The position numbers and the translations under genes were made by a program. A stretch of DNA of 64,000 nucleotides from Ulota crispa (Eukaryota > Streptophyta > Bryopsida > Orthotrichales > Orthotrichaceae): contig OY987243.1 in assembly GCA_963920765.1 (NCBI GenBank), forward strand, positions 20,269,419 to 20,333,418, in the 5' to 3' direction. Positions 1-11,115 of the stretch are shown piece by piece. The notes under the pieces were generated by a model that did no database searches, was not told the DNA's origin, and saw only the letters and a list, made by a program, of their open reading frames with translations. Numbering within the stretch: the stretch's first letter is position 1; each line of letters begins with the position of its first letter.

Positions 1-656
1 CTATTTCTATTTTTTGACGTATTTTTTGCTTTAAATGTTTCAAAAGTCCTATATTTTTAGTTTCAAATTTAAACACCTCCAATTTTTTTGAATATAGCAT
101 TAGAATGATAAAGGTGAAACAAGTCCTTCTATCCAAATTTTAGAAATCAACATCAAATTCTCATATTTCATGCTCAAAGGACACCTTAGGGTGTGGCGTT
201 AGCAATTTTGGGTGTGACTTTAGCATTTCCTTTTATATATATATATATATATATATATGTAGCATGAATGATTACCTCATGGTACAATATTTGGGTAGGT
301 CAAAAATAAATAATATTTTTATGCGTGAGAAAACAATGATGTTCCTTTTATTGTGTGGGTAAAAATCTATGTGGATATAAAGCAAAAAATGCTTCAATGC
401 AAGGAATGTTTGTTAAACAAAAACAAATATTTTACTGCATGGGTAAAGTTTGAAATTAGAGTGCGCGGATAAAAAGTATGAATTATACTCTTAAGGAGGA
501 AATGTTTTGTATAATTGGGCTTGAAATGATTTTGTGTTCAATCAGACCGACAAGGGCCTATGACTATTGTCAAACATTCAAAATATATTGTGGTGAGACT
601 CATTTTCTTATTCATATGTCCAGTGTCAAAAGGCCTTGGGAAAGAGATTTAAGCAT
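1..656. other. AT-rich intergenic DNA, no gene
   Basis: I see no coding region here. The stretch is AT-rich and contains a short (TA)n microsatellite at about 234-258. The only open frame (478-660) is 60 codons with no recognisable motif and overlaps the left end of the element that starts at 661. Confidence 0.6.
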
Positions 657-660
657 TTAA

Positions 661-1560
661 CCCCTAAAGGACCAAGGAGCCCACTTTAGGCTTTATGAGA
701 ACTTGGGCAAGCTCTCTTGACTTCATAATTTGGAAAATTTTCATGAATTTTTTAGGATAGATGCTATTCATCATAATCTACATGTGAAGCTTTATTTCAT
801 GTCATTCTGATAAGTAATGCAAAAGTTAGAAGGATTTTTCAATTTCAATGTCAAATTGGGCAGCAAAAAATATGTTCTAAATTTATTTTATTTTTTTTTT
901 ATAGAATTTTATAGATTGATACCTACTCAAAAAAATTCCAAATAATGAGGTAAGAGTCAAAAGGAATTTATTTTGCAGGCAATGAAGGTAGGAAGAGGGT
1001 AGGAAAACACATATAAAGTTATCTTTTACTCTCAATTTTGAAAATTTTCAAATGAAAATGAAAATGAAAGTTACTAATTGTCTCTTAGAGCATTCTCACC
1101 ATTGGGATCAACAATTTACAAATTCTTCCAAAACTTATTAGCATATTAGTTATATCTTTCATTCATCAATACCTTTCATGTTACAATTTTTGTAAAAATG
1201 AATCCAAAGTTCTTTTGGTTAATTTTTTTGTGTGTAAGCTTTCAACACATTTTCCAACATATTGCCAAAATTGCATAAGAAATACTACATATGTGTTTTT
1301 TTCTAAAAAGTTTGAAAAACAAAACTTCACCTTTTGGAAGGATTAGAAAAACCTACATTTTGAAGTTTAGGCACATTGATCTTGCAATTGGTGGGGATGT
1401 TCATTCTGAAATTTTGGGACAATGTACTTGTGCAAGTCAACCAAAGGATCCTATGGTTGGATTTGTTAAAAAGTAAGTTTCAATGAAAATTTAGACCTTG
1501 CTTTGGGGACTAGTATTTTGAAGCAGTTTTGGGCCTCTAAACACAAAAGAATTTTAGGGG
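661..1560. mobile_element. TTAA-flanked miniature element, copy 1
   Basis: TTAA at 657-660 is followed by CCCCTAAAGGACCAAGG. The other end reads TTTTAGGGG before TTAA at 1561-1564. The ends are inverted and the target is TTAA, as in the other copies of this family. There is no transposase; the 61-codon frame at 1291 has no support. It belongs to the 0.9-kb size class. The inner match of the two ends is weaker than in other copies, so the right boundary is less sure. Confidence 0.55.
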
Positions 1561-1564
1561 TTAA

Positions 1565-2490
1565 TGGATTATTTTCCGAAGTGTGTCCATAGAACACACA
1601 AGTTATACAAGTAAGGTGTAAAAAAACATGTACTTCAAATGTAAGGGATTATTCAGGATACAAGTAAAGAATGGTGAAGCAATGAAAACAAGGGCCAATT
1701 TAACCCTAAGAGAGGATGCCATCCAAATTTAGGGGCTTTCAAACCTAAATTCTAGTTCATATAGCCCAAAAAAACTTCAAGAGCTCATTTTGATATGAGT
1801 TAAAAGGGGACCTTTTTTCTAAAATGTAGAGACCTTAAAGCCAAAAAGTTAAGGTAAGAACTACAAGCCTTGAAAAAGGAAAGTAATGAAGAAAGAGACC
1901 GATAGTACAGTTGTTGACATTTTAATTCCATGAAATACGTTATTATTATTGAAATAATTGTATTTAATATGTTTTTGACAACAAACCCAAACAAACAAAA
2001 TGGTTTCCTGTTCTTGATTAAACCAATTTTTGAAATTGCTCTACTGTAAAATATTGTCTTTTGAACATTAAGTATTCTATAAAAAAAATTAAACCAAACT
2101 CTTGAGTAAAAGAGGCTAATTTCAATGATGCAACCAATGAAAGGCAAGCAAGGACGGGAATCTTCATTAATTCCAAAATAAACTTCTAAAAAATATATAA
2201 GTTGTTTTTGTTCAATTCTAAGTTAATTATATTATAGGACTTCCTTGTTAGCACCACTTCAAGAAACAAGCAAACATGTCTTGTGCATTGTGCATTAGCA
2301 AAGTGGTTCATAGTAACTTAGGTTCATCAATCATATTATGTACCACATTATTTAAGTACTATCTCAAATTGTGTAACTCAATTGGCCAAAATTCTAAAGA
2401 GATTTTGCAAGTACACATTTTAAGTAGATAATGTATGGGGATGCTCCATTATGGCAATTGGGCCTCCTAGTTGTGGCCAAGACCCTCCGT
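1565..2490. other. AT-rich intergenic DNA, no gene
   Basis: I see no coding region or repeat with clear ends. The minus-strand frame at 1800-2147 (115 codons) is rich in F, L, I, S and Y, as expected of AT-rich noncoding DNA. Confidence 0.5.
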
Positions 2491-2499
2491 TTAGAACAA

Positions 2500-3417
2500 G
2501 GGAAATTTCATGGACACCCTTGAAGTTTGCAATAATTTCATAGATACCTGTGCTTTTTCAGAAATTTCACAAATATCCTTGGACCTTGGGGAGGTCACTC
2601 TATGTATATTTTGAGTACCCAGTGTGGCAAGGGGTTTTTTTTGGAGGGGCTATTTATCTCATAGGCAAGAATTAAAGGATCCTTATAATTACTTATAGTT
2701 GGCAAAATGGCTTATTTGATGGAACTCTATCCTTACTTATACTTTTTTTTAATGTAATTTATTCTAGGCTATTTTCTATATAAGGAAAAACCTAGAATTG
2801 AAACAAATTGAAAGGAGAAAAATTAGACAAAAAAGTACAACCTTTTTGTTCTTCCTAAAGCCTTGAAGCTACCCATTGTAATTTGAAGAAATTAGGCATT
2901 TAATTGCCAAAAAAAAAGTTTGACCCAATTGTGCACCTAACTGTACACACATGTTATACTAAATTTGATTTAGAGGATCCAATATATAATAGACTAAATT
3001 ATATGTACAAAATACTAATGACCCACATTTGAAGGCTACCAAAATTACTTATAAATGCTTTTTGGCTTTTCATGTTCGTTATCTTATTTTTAAGCTTTTT
3101 ATAAATTTTACCCGAAAAGAATAAAAGGCTATCTATATTCTGCAGCATATTGTTTCTAAAATGCAATAAGTTACCTCCTCAAGCCTTGGATTGAAATTTT
3201 CAAGTGTTTTTTTTGTTGTGCATGTAACTTCCCTTCTCCTTTTGTGCGCACAATACTTATTTCTTGTTATGTATGCACACAAAGAAAGAAGGGAAGTGAC
3301 ATGCACAACAAAAAAACACCTAATTTTTTTGGTCTAAGGGTATTTGTGAAATTTCTAAAAAAGCAAGGGTACATATGAAATTATTACAAACTTTAGGTTT
3401 ATCCATGAAATTTTCTC
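2500..3417. mobile_element. Mutator-like foldback element with 9-bp duplication
   Basis: Perfect 9-bp direct repeats TTAGAACAA flank the element (2491-2499 and 3418-3426). Its arms are inverted: GGGAAATTTCATGG at the left and CCATGAAATTTTCTC at the right. The inner arms share phrases such as 'ttcagaaatttcacaaat' with the copies at 5497 and 62697. About 590 bp of unrelated AT-rich sequence (about 2590-3180) lies between the arms. A 9-bp target duplication with long inverted repeats is typical of Mutator-like elements. No transposase is encoded. Confidence 0.75.
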
Positions 3418-3426
3418 TTAGAACAA

Positions 3427-4001
3427 TCATACTACTAAAATCGCAGTCTATTTAACAACCTATGGAATATTTTGTTTTGCATTCTATCTAGCATATAAAA
3501 ATTCTAATATAATTCTAATGATGAATGTGTAGCGTAGCAAGCGCCAACTGCTAATCATTCTACCAAAATAAAAATATCTTCTATAATATGACATCTTAAC
3601 CTTTGCAATATCACAACTCTAATCTCTGTGATACTATCACATAAATACAATTTGATAACTGAAATTTTTACTTCGCATTCTACCTAACAAATGGAAATCC
3701 TAATGCATAGTGTAGCAAGCACATATTGCTATTCATTGGACTAAAGAAGCAATCATTGGACTAAAGAAGCGTCTCACATCTTTACAGTAATTACACATAA
3801 TTCACCCTGTGACTAGGTCCCACATCGCCAAATCTCGCACTCCTGAGAACAACTTGTATGGTGTAAAAGAACCCTATCAAATATGAAAAAAAATGTTTGA
3901 TGAAGTAACTTATAATAAGAGTTATGAATAAGAATTAAAAATAGTGATAAGCGCTTACACATAAATTGTTTATCCAGGAACGCTACAATTAAATAATACA
4001 T
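3427..4001. other. AT-rich intergenic DNA, no gene
   Basis: No gene is seen. A short direct duplication of 'caatcattggactaaagaag' type sequence occurs near 3733-3770. Confidence 0.45.
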
Positions 4002-4004
4002 TTA

Positions 4005-4557
4005 GGTTGCCTTAACAATTAGGTTGCTTTATTCTAGAAAGTTACCTCATGTCTAAAGTGTAGGTGCATGCAACTCTCTTGATGTTAAAATTATATTAAA
4101 ATTTTACATGCTGTATAGCATGGACAATGCTAGTTTATTTTTTTGCAATGTCATTGTTGTTAGAACTTATTTTTTGTAGTATTATTGATATAATTTATTG
4201 TAACATAAGTAAGTACTTATATATAGTAAAATGTCAAAAAATCATAGGCCATCCTAAATGCACTATTTAGTGTACACTAAAAATTGAGTTTACGTTGTCC
4301 CACACAAATTTCTTGACCCTTTCACACTATATAAATATTTACTCCTATTATAGCAATTTTCATCAAAATCATTGCAACAAACAAATTTTAAAGGATATGA
4401 CAACAACATCAAAGCGGAGAAAGACAAACTAGTTGCGTCCAAGTTGTAAAACATGTGAAACCCAATTGTTTAAAGAGATGCATGCCCCTCCAAGTGGCTA
4501 AGTGATGAGTCAAGGGGTAGCTCACCAAAGTAAGGCAATATAATTGTCAAGGCAACC
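4005..4557. mobile_element. Inverted-repeat miniature element with TTA/TAA flanks
   Basis: The left end GGTTGCCTTAACAAT (after TTA at 4002-4004) mirrors the right end ATTGTCAAGGCAACC (before TAA at 4558-4560). A terminal repeat of about 15 bp with a TWA trinucleotide flank suggests a PIF/Harbinger-related (Tourist-like) element. No coding capacity is seen. Confidence 0.5.
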
Positions 4558-4572
4558 TAAATGCACTATTTA

Positions 4573-5104
4573 GGACCGCTTCACACTATGGCCAAAGGTC
4601 AAGAGGCTGTTGATTTCCACCAAGAAACCAAGAGTTGAGCCTCTCAACCCTTCACACTAGAGGTCAAAGTCCAAAGTCTCTCACCCCCCATGACATCATC
4701 CTTTCATCCAAAATGACGGCAACTCAAGAAAAGTTTGGGTCAAGCAAAAATGGAGACCCAAACTATGGTTGAGAGGCCATCACTTTCTTTTCAAATAATA
4801 ATCAAAAGCCAACAAAATATTGGTCATTAGATTTGGAAGGCCTAATGAATACTATAATTTTGGACTTTGGGTTTGGCCTTTAGAAGCTTCACACTATGAC
4901 CATTCAAATTGAGAGGCTGTAGAAACTTATTACCAAAAATTTGACATTTGGACTTGGCCTTTAAAAACTTCACACTAAGAATGGCTGAAGATGTCAAAAA
5001 CAATATTTTATTACCTATTTTCAGCCCATTTCTTTGACCTTTCAACAAAGTTTAGCCACTCAATCCCACTGCCTCTCGACTTGGTCGGCCGTGTGAAGCG
5101 GCCC
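4573..5104. mobile_element. Tourist-like (PIF/Harbinger) miniature element
   Basis: TTA occurs on both sides (4570-4572 and 5105-5107). The terminal inverted repeat is GGACCGCTTCACAC at the left and GTGTGAAGCGGCCC at the right. Subterminal copies of a 'cttcacacta' phrase recur inside (about 4567, 4890, 4970). The TTA duplication and GG-starting termini are those of the PIF/Harbinger group. The minus frame at 4842-5048 is inside it and is not a gene. Confidence 0.7.
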
Positions 5105-5107
5105 TTA

Positions 5108-5487
5108 GTGCACTGTAGATGAATTCATAGAATTCCGAAAGGGAATTTTTGAAAGCACCTTGAACAACTCCTTAGTATGATCCCTTACCTTTTTGGGAGA
5201 CAAAGGATCTTCGAGACATCGAAGAAACACATGGAACACAGAAAATTGAATGTAAAATATCTCTTTCACTCGAGGCACATCATCCATAACAGACAGAGTG
5301 ACGGACATGAAACATCCATTTTCAGAAGAAATTTCAAGGGTAATAACGGCTGAAGAGTTGTTAAACCTTTAGAATCGATTCCTCTCAAAGTCGTTGAAAT
5401 TTCTTGTAAATGCCTAGGATCGTCTCATCATGGACACACCATTTCCAAAACACTAAGGTCAATAAAAACACATGAGTGCACAATCAA
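5108..5487. other. Intergenic DNA, no gene
   Basis: No supported gene. The 67-codon minus frame at 5105-5308 has no recognisable domain, although its composition is less AT-biased than its surroundings. Confidence 0.4.
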
Positions 5488-5496
5488 TTTAATAAT

Positions 5497-5836
5497 GGGA
5501 AAATTTCATGGGTACCCCTGAAATTTACAATATTTTCATAGATACCCCTGCATTTTCAGAAATATCACAAATACCTTCGGACCAAGAAATTTAGGCTTTT
5601 GCTTTGTTGTGCATGCCATTTTCCTTCTTCCATTGTGCACAAACATAGCAAGAAAGAAGCAATGTGCACACAAAGGAAGAAGGAAGTGACATGCATAACA
5701 AAACAAATACCTAATTTTTTTTGGTACAAGGGTATTTGCGATATTTCTGAAAAAGCAAGAGTATCTATGAAAATATTGCAAACTTCAGGGGTAGCCATGA
5801 AATTTTCAACTTCAGGGGTAGCCATGAAATTTTCCC
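5497..5836. mobile_element. Mutator-like foldback miniature element
   Basis: Perfect 9-bp duplications TTTAATAAT flank it (5488-5496 and 5837-5845). Almost the whole 340 bp folds on itself: GGGAAAATTTCATGGG begins the element and CCATGAAATTTTCCC ends it. The inner arms carry 'ccttcttcc' / 'ggaagaagg' blocks. A 26-bp piece of the right arm ('aacttcaggggtagccatga') is duplicated at 5780-5830. Same family as 2500-3417 and 62697-63000. Open frames inside it are by-products of the hairpin. Confidence 0.8.
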
Positions 5837-6379
5837 TTTAATAATTAGCACACACTACTCGCATGCAGCGAGCTCAACGAAGATCTCAACCATGTCCGGC
5901 CAAGGCAGTGTGAGCAACCTCATTTAAGCTTTATGGTTTGATAAATTTCCACAGGCAACGATATTCGCAATTCAACAGCGAGAATGCGACAGAACCAAAA
6001 CGAGACAGAGTATCGTCGTTTGTTAGCAACCAATACACGAAAAAACATACTTGAAACGATGAAAATAGTTATTTACTGCACAAAAAGAGAGTCTACCTTG
6101 GGGAATGACGTGATCAATTGTCCCAAGGAGTATGTACAATCGTTTGAAAAAAAGACTATATCTACAAGCAGGTGCCTGTCAATGGCACGTGCGTTTTCAT
6201 GTCTCAACTTCCAGACATGGCGACCTTGCGGTCCTATCTCCAAATTCCGCATACAAATGAAGAGGATAGAGCATGTGATTTGACTGGATCAGCAATGTTG
6301 TCGTTCACACTAACAATTGCTCAAGAAATCTTGAGCTGTCTAAAGAAAACTCTTGAGAGGAGCAATACCAAATTCTTTC

Positions 6380-6823
6380 CTAATACTGATATGCTCGGGT
6401 GTAACTTCTGTTGCGCCCGGCTTTAGAGTAATACTTCAAGTTACTGTAATAACTTGAATAATCCTCCCGAAACAAGGATCCCGTCCTAAGACCGCCGTCC
6501 TGTTCCGAATCAGTCTCCTCGCAATCATCGCATCGCTGGCACTGGTCACAATGAGCCATGAGAGACTCGTACGCCCTGTTCACTTCCCTAAAATCAACGC
6601 CGCATTCATCGTCGTTGCAAACATCCGGATGATACCGCAACGCCAATTTGCGAAACGCCGTCTTCACCTCACATTTGGAAGCGTTCGGTCGAACGCCAAG
6701 AACTCGCCTGTAATCCACTGCCGTTGACACGGACGATGATGTTCCAATTGAAGCTCGCACGACATGAGCTGTCCTCGGCGATTGCACACTCGCACCAAAA
6801 TTGTGGCAATGCGAGACCACCAT
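6380..6823 (-). CDS. Small J-domain (DnaJ-type) protein, probably plastid
   Basis: An intronless gene for a 147-residue protein. Residues 37-95 form a J domain starting DYRRVLGV, with the catalytic HPD tripeptide at residues 65-67 within RYHPDV, so it should stimulate the ATPase of an Hsp70. Neither the Gly/Phe region nor the zinc-finger repeats of full DnaJ are present. The C-terminus has a short Cys-rich patch (CDQCQRCDDC, 92-101) and a Tyr/Ser/Arg-rich tail. Size and layout match the plant 'DnaJ 11, chloroplastic' group. The first 35 residues are rich in Ser, Ala, Val and Arg and poor in acid, as in a transit peptide; plastid location is inferred. I chose the ATG at 6823 because it sits in CGCCATGG, a good plant context. 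An in-frame ATG at 6889 would add 22 residues. The GC content is clearly above that of the surroundings. Confidence 0.85.
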   Translation of the reverse strand: MVVSHCHNFGASVQSPRTAHVVRASIGTSSSVSTAVDYRRVLGVRPNASKCEVKTAFRKLALRYHPDVCNDDECGVDFREVNRAYESLMAHCDQCQRCDDCEETDSEQDGGLRTGSLFREDYSSYYSNLKYYSKAGRNRSYTRAYQY

Positions 6824-6829
6824 GGCGAA

Positions 6830-7120
6830 AGAAACGAAACAATAAACTGAAAACTCGAACCTATTTACTTGCAAACAAGAAATGCGCAAAAAGACTCAGC
6901 GAGATACGAGATCGCTGCACCGATGCAGCGATCTAAGCATTCGTTGCGATCTTCGCAATAAGCAAAACGCAGACGAGTATTGCGACGACATCGCAATCGC
7001 AACTGCAAATAACTGGCGAGGTCTGCAACGCATTTGGTGCGTCCCGCGACTTCGGCAAAAGCTCGGCCAGTAAAAAGCCCTTCCAAGTATTTTAATGCCA
7101 CGTCCTCGTACATCTGTCAA
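6830..7120 (-). promoter_or_regulatory. 5' leader/promoter region of the DnaJ gene with hairpins
   Basis: GC-richer sequence upstream of the DnaJ start holds three close inverted repeats. At 6910-6933 there is GATCGCTGCA, a CCGA loop and TGCAGCGATC. At 6944-6958 there is TTGCGA-TCT-TCGCAA. At 6979-6997 there is ATTGCGA-CGACA-TCGCAAT. They could form RNA hairpins in the leader or be binding sites. I cannot place the transcription start. Confidence 0.35.
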
Positions 7121-7741
7121 AACCCTGTGTATGTCAAATCACAGCTCCAATTAGGGCACTTTAAGACCGCCTTTATTCCTTTTCTTTCCAGCCATTTCTG
7201 ACCAACAGCAATTTTTTCTCCACCGATATTTAAAAAATAAACAAAAAAACTTAAACATCTACCCAAATATTCTCATAATTATGTAATTTCAGCAAATTCT
7301 GCAAAATCTGCAAAGTCCACATGTTGGATGAATGTTTGTGTGTTTGGATGAATAAATGGTGTTTGATTTTGTAAAACTGCGTATTGGTGGATGTAAATTA
7401 GTTTCCATCTTTCGTTGTGAGTTGTTCTACATTGAAACAAAAAGATTCAAGTGAAAGTTTTTGGAAGAAAATTCAAGTCTTTGTAGATTGTGGAGACTTG
7501 TTGGAATTGTTTGGTGTAAAATGGTGGCTACGTGGCAGTTTTTCACTCAGTCAGAGAAAGAGTGCCTGAGTTGGTCAAGGTTGCCAAGTTTCACTTATGG
7601 TCCTCTTCATTATACCTTAGGCGGCTTCAAAGTTTGAGAATATGCTGAATCCCAAAAAATACTTACGGATGTGTTCACATTTGGTATTATGGGACATGTT
7701 GGCAAAGTGTATATAAGTGTAGGAACACTCAATATACTTAA

Positions 7742-8312
7742 CCCCTAAATGTACAAGGCACCATATTTTGGTGTCGACAATATTTTGAAGTTTAATAATA
7801 CTTAACTAAGCTGCTATGTTTAGTATTTAGTATTTTAAATTTTTTTTTTTTGAAGTATAGTTTTAGTATCAAAAACCTAATTCTAAAAATTATTGATTGT
7901 GAATTTTGTATTCAAGATTTTGTGCAAGGGTGTCCATTGCAATCTTGACCTTTTTAGTGTTGAGGGCTCATGAAAATGAGCCTCAAATACACTAGGTCTT
8001 GGAGAAAAATTTGCACTAGAAATTCATTTAAAAAATTTGTATAGGAGATTTTGAAAAGCCGTAAATGGATTGGAGTTATGTATGTTATGTCCTTTAACCT
8101 CATATTTTTTTGGCAACCAACATTTTAGATTTGACATGTGAAAAGAGGATTGAAAGACTTGAAGTCATTTTTGCAATTTTAACACCCTCTTGATCAAACA
8201 TTATAATCTTTCAAGTGATATTGTTGTGTTTTCTTTTCCTACGTGATGTCTAACATATCTAGTTTGAATTTGTATGGTTGCAATTTCAAAAAAGGCCTTG
8301 GGCATTTAGGGG
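7742..8312. mobile_element. TTAA-flanked miniature element, copy 2
   Basis: TTAA at 7738-7741 and 8313-8316. The left end reads CCCCTAAATGTACAAGGC, and the right end, complemented, reads CCCCTAAATGCCCAAGGCC. The interior is clearly homologous to the copy at 53462-54104 (shared phrase 'gcaagggtgtccattgcaa'). Confidence 0.8.
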
Positions 8313-8316
8313 TTAA

Positions 8317-10112
8317 TAGTGTCACTTTCTACACAAGGTGTTCATTCTAAAACTTAAATTTAGGTGAGTCATAGATAGCTTATCATTTTTGTCAAAACAA
8401 TGAGCTATCTATAACTCCTAGATTTAATTTCTAAGAAGATCACTTCATGGAAAGAGTAACACTATTAGATACACTGTTGATATTTGGTGCTCCTACTTTA
8501 TTCCATTGGTGTATTTAAACTTTTGGGGAGGCTCTCCTATTTTCCATTTTGAAAATTCAATTATATCATATTAAACTATTTATGAATTATCTAAATCTAC
8601 AAGTAACAATCTAGAAATTGCATTGATTTGCAAAATATAAAAAGTACTCCTAAAATATTAAAGAATGCTTACAAAAGATTGAGAGATACTTGCAAAACAT
8701 TTAAAGGCATATTTCAAAACAAAACAAAAACATTTACAAAACATCTAAAGATTTACATTAAACATCAAGGAAATATTTCAATGTTTAGGGACATAAAACG
8801 TCTATGGTTTTTTTAATAGACCATGGTTAGTTAAATACGTCATAAGTGAGAACTCCTTAACATCATTGAGCAAGAAAATAAACTCTAATTGGGTGGATCC
8901 TTGTGTTCGCAAGTGGTTTTTTTATTTTGCCCAAACGTCATTCTTAACTTCTTTTGGTTTTTATTTTATTTTAACTATGTGATTTTGGCTGAATGACTAC
9001 CTACCAAAATTGAAATATAAATGACTGTGGTCATGAGATGTAGTGAGGTTGAAATATAAGAATCTAAAGTAATCACCATCACTTATTAACTTATGATTAC
9101 CCTAATATTCAGTCGGAGAGTTGCAGTGATCTGTACGGTGGTAGCGGCTGTGATTTGTGGATTACCATCCATAGCCAATTGTACTTGAGTTTGAAGTTCC
9201 AGCCCATATGCCATGAAGAATGCGTTTGTTTTGACAAGAGTTTAATTGGGTTTTTTTCTCTTGTAGCTAAGGGTTTTAGGTACGTCTTGAAAAAACTTAA
9301 AGAAAAAGAATGAAGAAGGAGACCAAGTACGGCTAATGAGGTTTTGAATCGTTTGGTGTTGATTCTTCAAATTTAAAATTTTTATCAAAAAATGATTGTG
9401 CTTTTATAGAAATTGGACAATTCTTCCATGGCAATAAATTGGTCTTCCATATTCAATAAACATAAGTATGGGAGTTGGGGCTTTGTAAGACCTTGTTCTA
9501 TGATTATCAACATACGTTCTGTAAAGGTTTTGGAATTGATTTCATAAAATCAACCTATAGAGCCAAGGATTATGGCCTTCTTGGGATGTAAGACAGCCTC
9601 AACTTCTACTATCAAGCAATTCTTAAAATGTTTTTTTAACATAGTAGTACAAACTGGAGGTTTTCGCTTTTTTAACATAAATGAAAAAACAATCATTTCA
9701 TGGAATAAAATGCACAATCATAGCCAAAAACGTCTTGGGGAAAAGAAGACAAGATTAAAACTTGACAACAACAAAAACAAGAGAAATATAAATCCAAAAG
9801 CCAACCACCAACTCAATTAACATTAACAACAACAAGAAATGCATAAATACATACTTCAGTTTTGAGTGTACATACGATGTACAAAACTCTTTCAGAGTTG
9901 TATGTGATTTCAACTTTGATTTTTTTGGAATTATTCCAACAAGTTCAACAACACAAACTAAAGTGTTTATTTGTGTATTTCACCTCTCTTCCCAAACTCT
10001 CGAGATTTGTAGCCCCTTCAAAGGTACACCTTTTTGGCATCACCATTTTTGAAGTCAACTGAGCATAGAAATTTTCACTACATGGTGAGTAAATCGTCCT
10101 AAATACCAAAGA
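8317..10112. other. AT-rich intergenic DNA, no gene
   Basis: No gene is recognised. Short frames at 8628-8816, 9572-9820 and 9862-10062 are low-complexity translations of AT-rich sequence. A phrase GGTGCTCCTACTTTA at about 8490-8504 resembles the right end of the TA-flanked AGGTAG family found further right, so a broken copy may be present. Confidence 0.45.
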
Positions 10113-10115
10113 CTA

Positions 10116-10957
10116 CACTGATAATGGTATTTAGTGTTATGGTACCAATAGTGTTATTTGTACTTTAACTTCACTCCTTCTAAACTTCAACTAGTTTGCA
10201 TTTAGAGTTGTCTTCTTTTTGTGCACACCACATTTTGTTGCTTCCTCCAAATTATGGGAACTTTGAGAACGTCATGTGGGAATTTTAAAAATGTCATGTG
10301 GGAACTTTGGGAACATCACGTGGAACTTTGGAAATGTCATATGAGAAATTTGGGAACTTCATTGGGAACTTTATGAACATCAAATAGGAACCTAGGAAAC
10401 ATCAATGGGAACATTGGGAACATCATGTGGGAACTTTGGGAACTTCATTGGGACTTTGGGAACATCATATGGGAACTTTTGGGAACTTGTTTGGGAGCTT
10501 TGGGAACATCATATTATAACATTAAATGAAGAATTAACTTTTTTTTGAACAAAAAAAGTTATGACATTGTTCAAGAAACTATAACAATTTTTGTTTTTTT
10601 TGTTTTGTTTTTTGTTTTTTTGGATTTTTTGGATTATTTTTATCATTTTTCATCAATGAACAATGATAATGATTTTAATCTAATGGACAAACTCAATCCG
10701 GCCCAAGTTGCTAGTTTGCGCCAAATACTTGTTTAGATATTAACTCATGAATGTAATTTAGATTTTTTTATTGTAATAAAAATGAACTAATTTCTAACAC
10801 TAAATGTAAACTTGTAAAAAAAATTACTCCCAAAAATTACAATAGTTGACAAATAGTGTATAGGTTGACATTTAGTGTTGGTAACATTAAGAGGATTGTT
10901 GACGTTAATGTTGGGGTTCATAGTTAGTGTTGCCAACACTAAATACCATTATTAGTG
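10116..10957. mobile_element. Inverted-repeat element (CACTA-like ends) with minisatellite
   Basis: The left end CACTGATAATGGTATTTAG mirrors the right end, which complements to CACTAATAATGGTATTTAG. Flanking dinucleotides are TA on both sides (10114-10115 and 10958-10959); as trinucleotides they differ (CTA/TAA). The termini look CACTA-like, but the TA flank would also suit a mariner-type element. Inside lies a minisatellite (10255-10515). No transposase is seen; the 63-codon frame at 10545 is Phe-rich and unsupported. Confidence 0.55.
10255..10515. repeat. Minisatellite of 'gggaactttgggaacatcat' units
   Basis: About ten imperfect copies of a 20-28 bp unit built from 'gggaactttgggaac' plus 'atcatgt' or 'ttcatt'. 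Unit length varies by a few bases. It lies wholly inside the inverted-repeat element 10116-10957. Confidence 0.75.
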
Positions 10958-11115
10958 TAATTAGATGCTTTTCAGTACTTCTATACTAATGACCAGCACC
11001 GCTATTCTTCAATACCTCTATCCCACTATCAACATTGAAAATTCACATACCCTTATTTTCTTGAGCGCACATATTGTCATCATAACTTCCTTCTCTTGAC
11101 TCTTGATGAGTTTAA

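Noticed and set aside
5565-5841. Overlapping 80-86 codon frames on both strands
   Set aside because: They lie in a foldback element; mirrored frames on both strands are expected from its inverted repeats.
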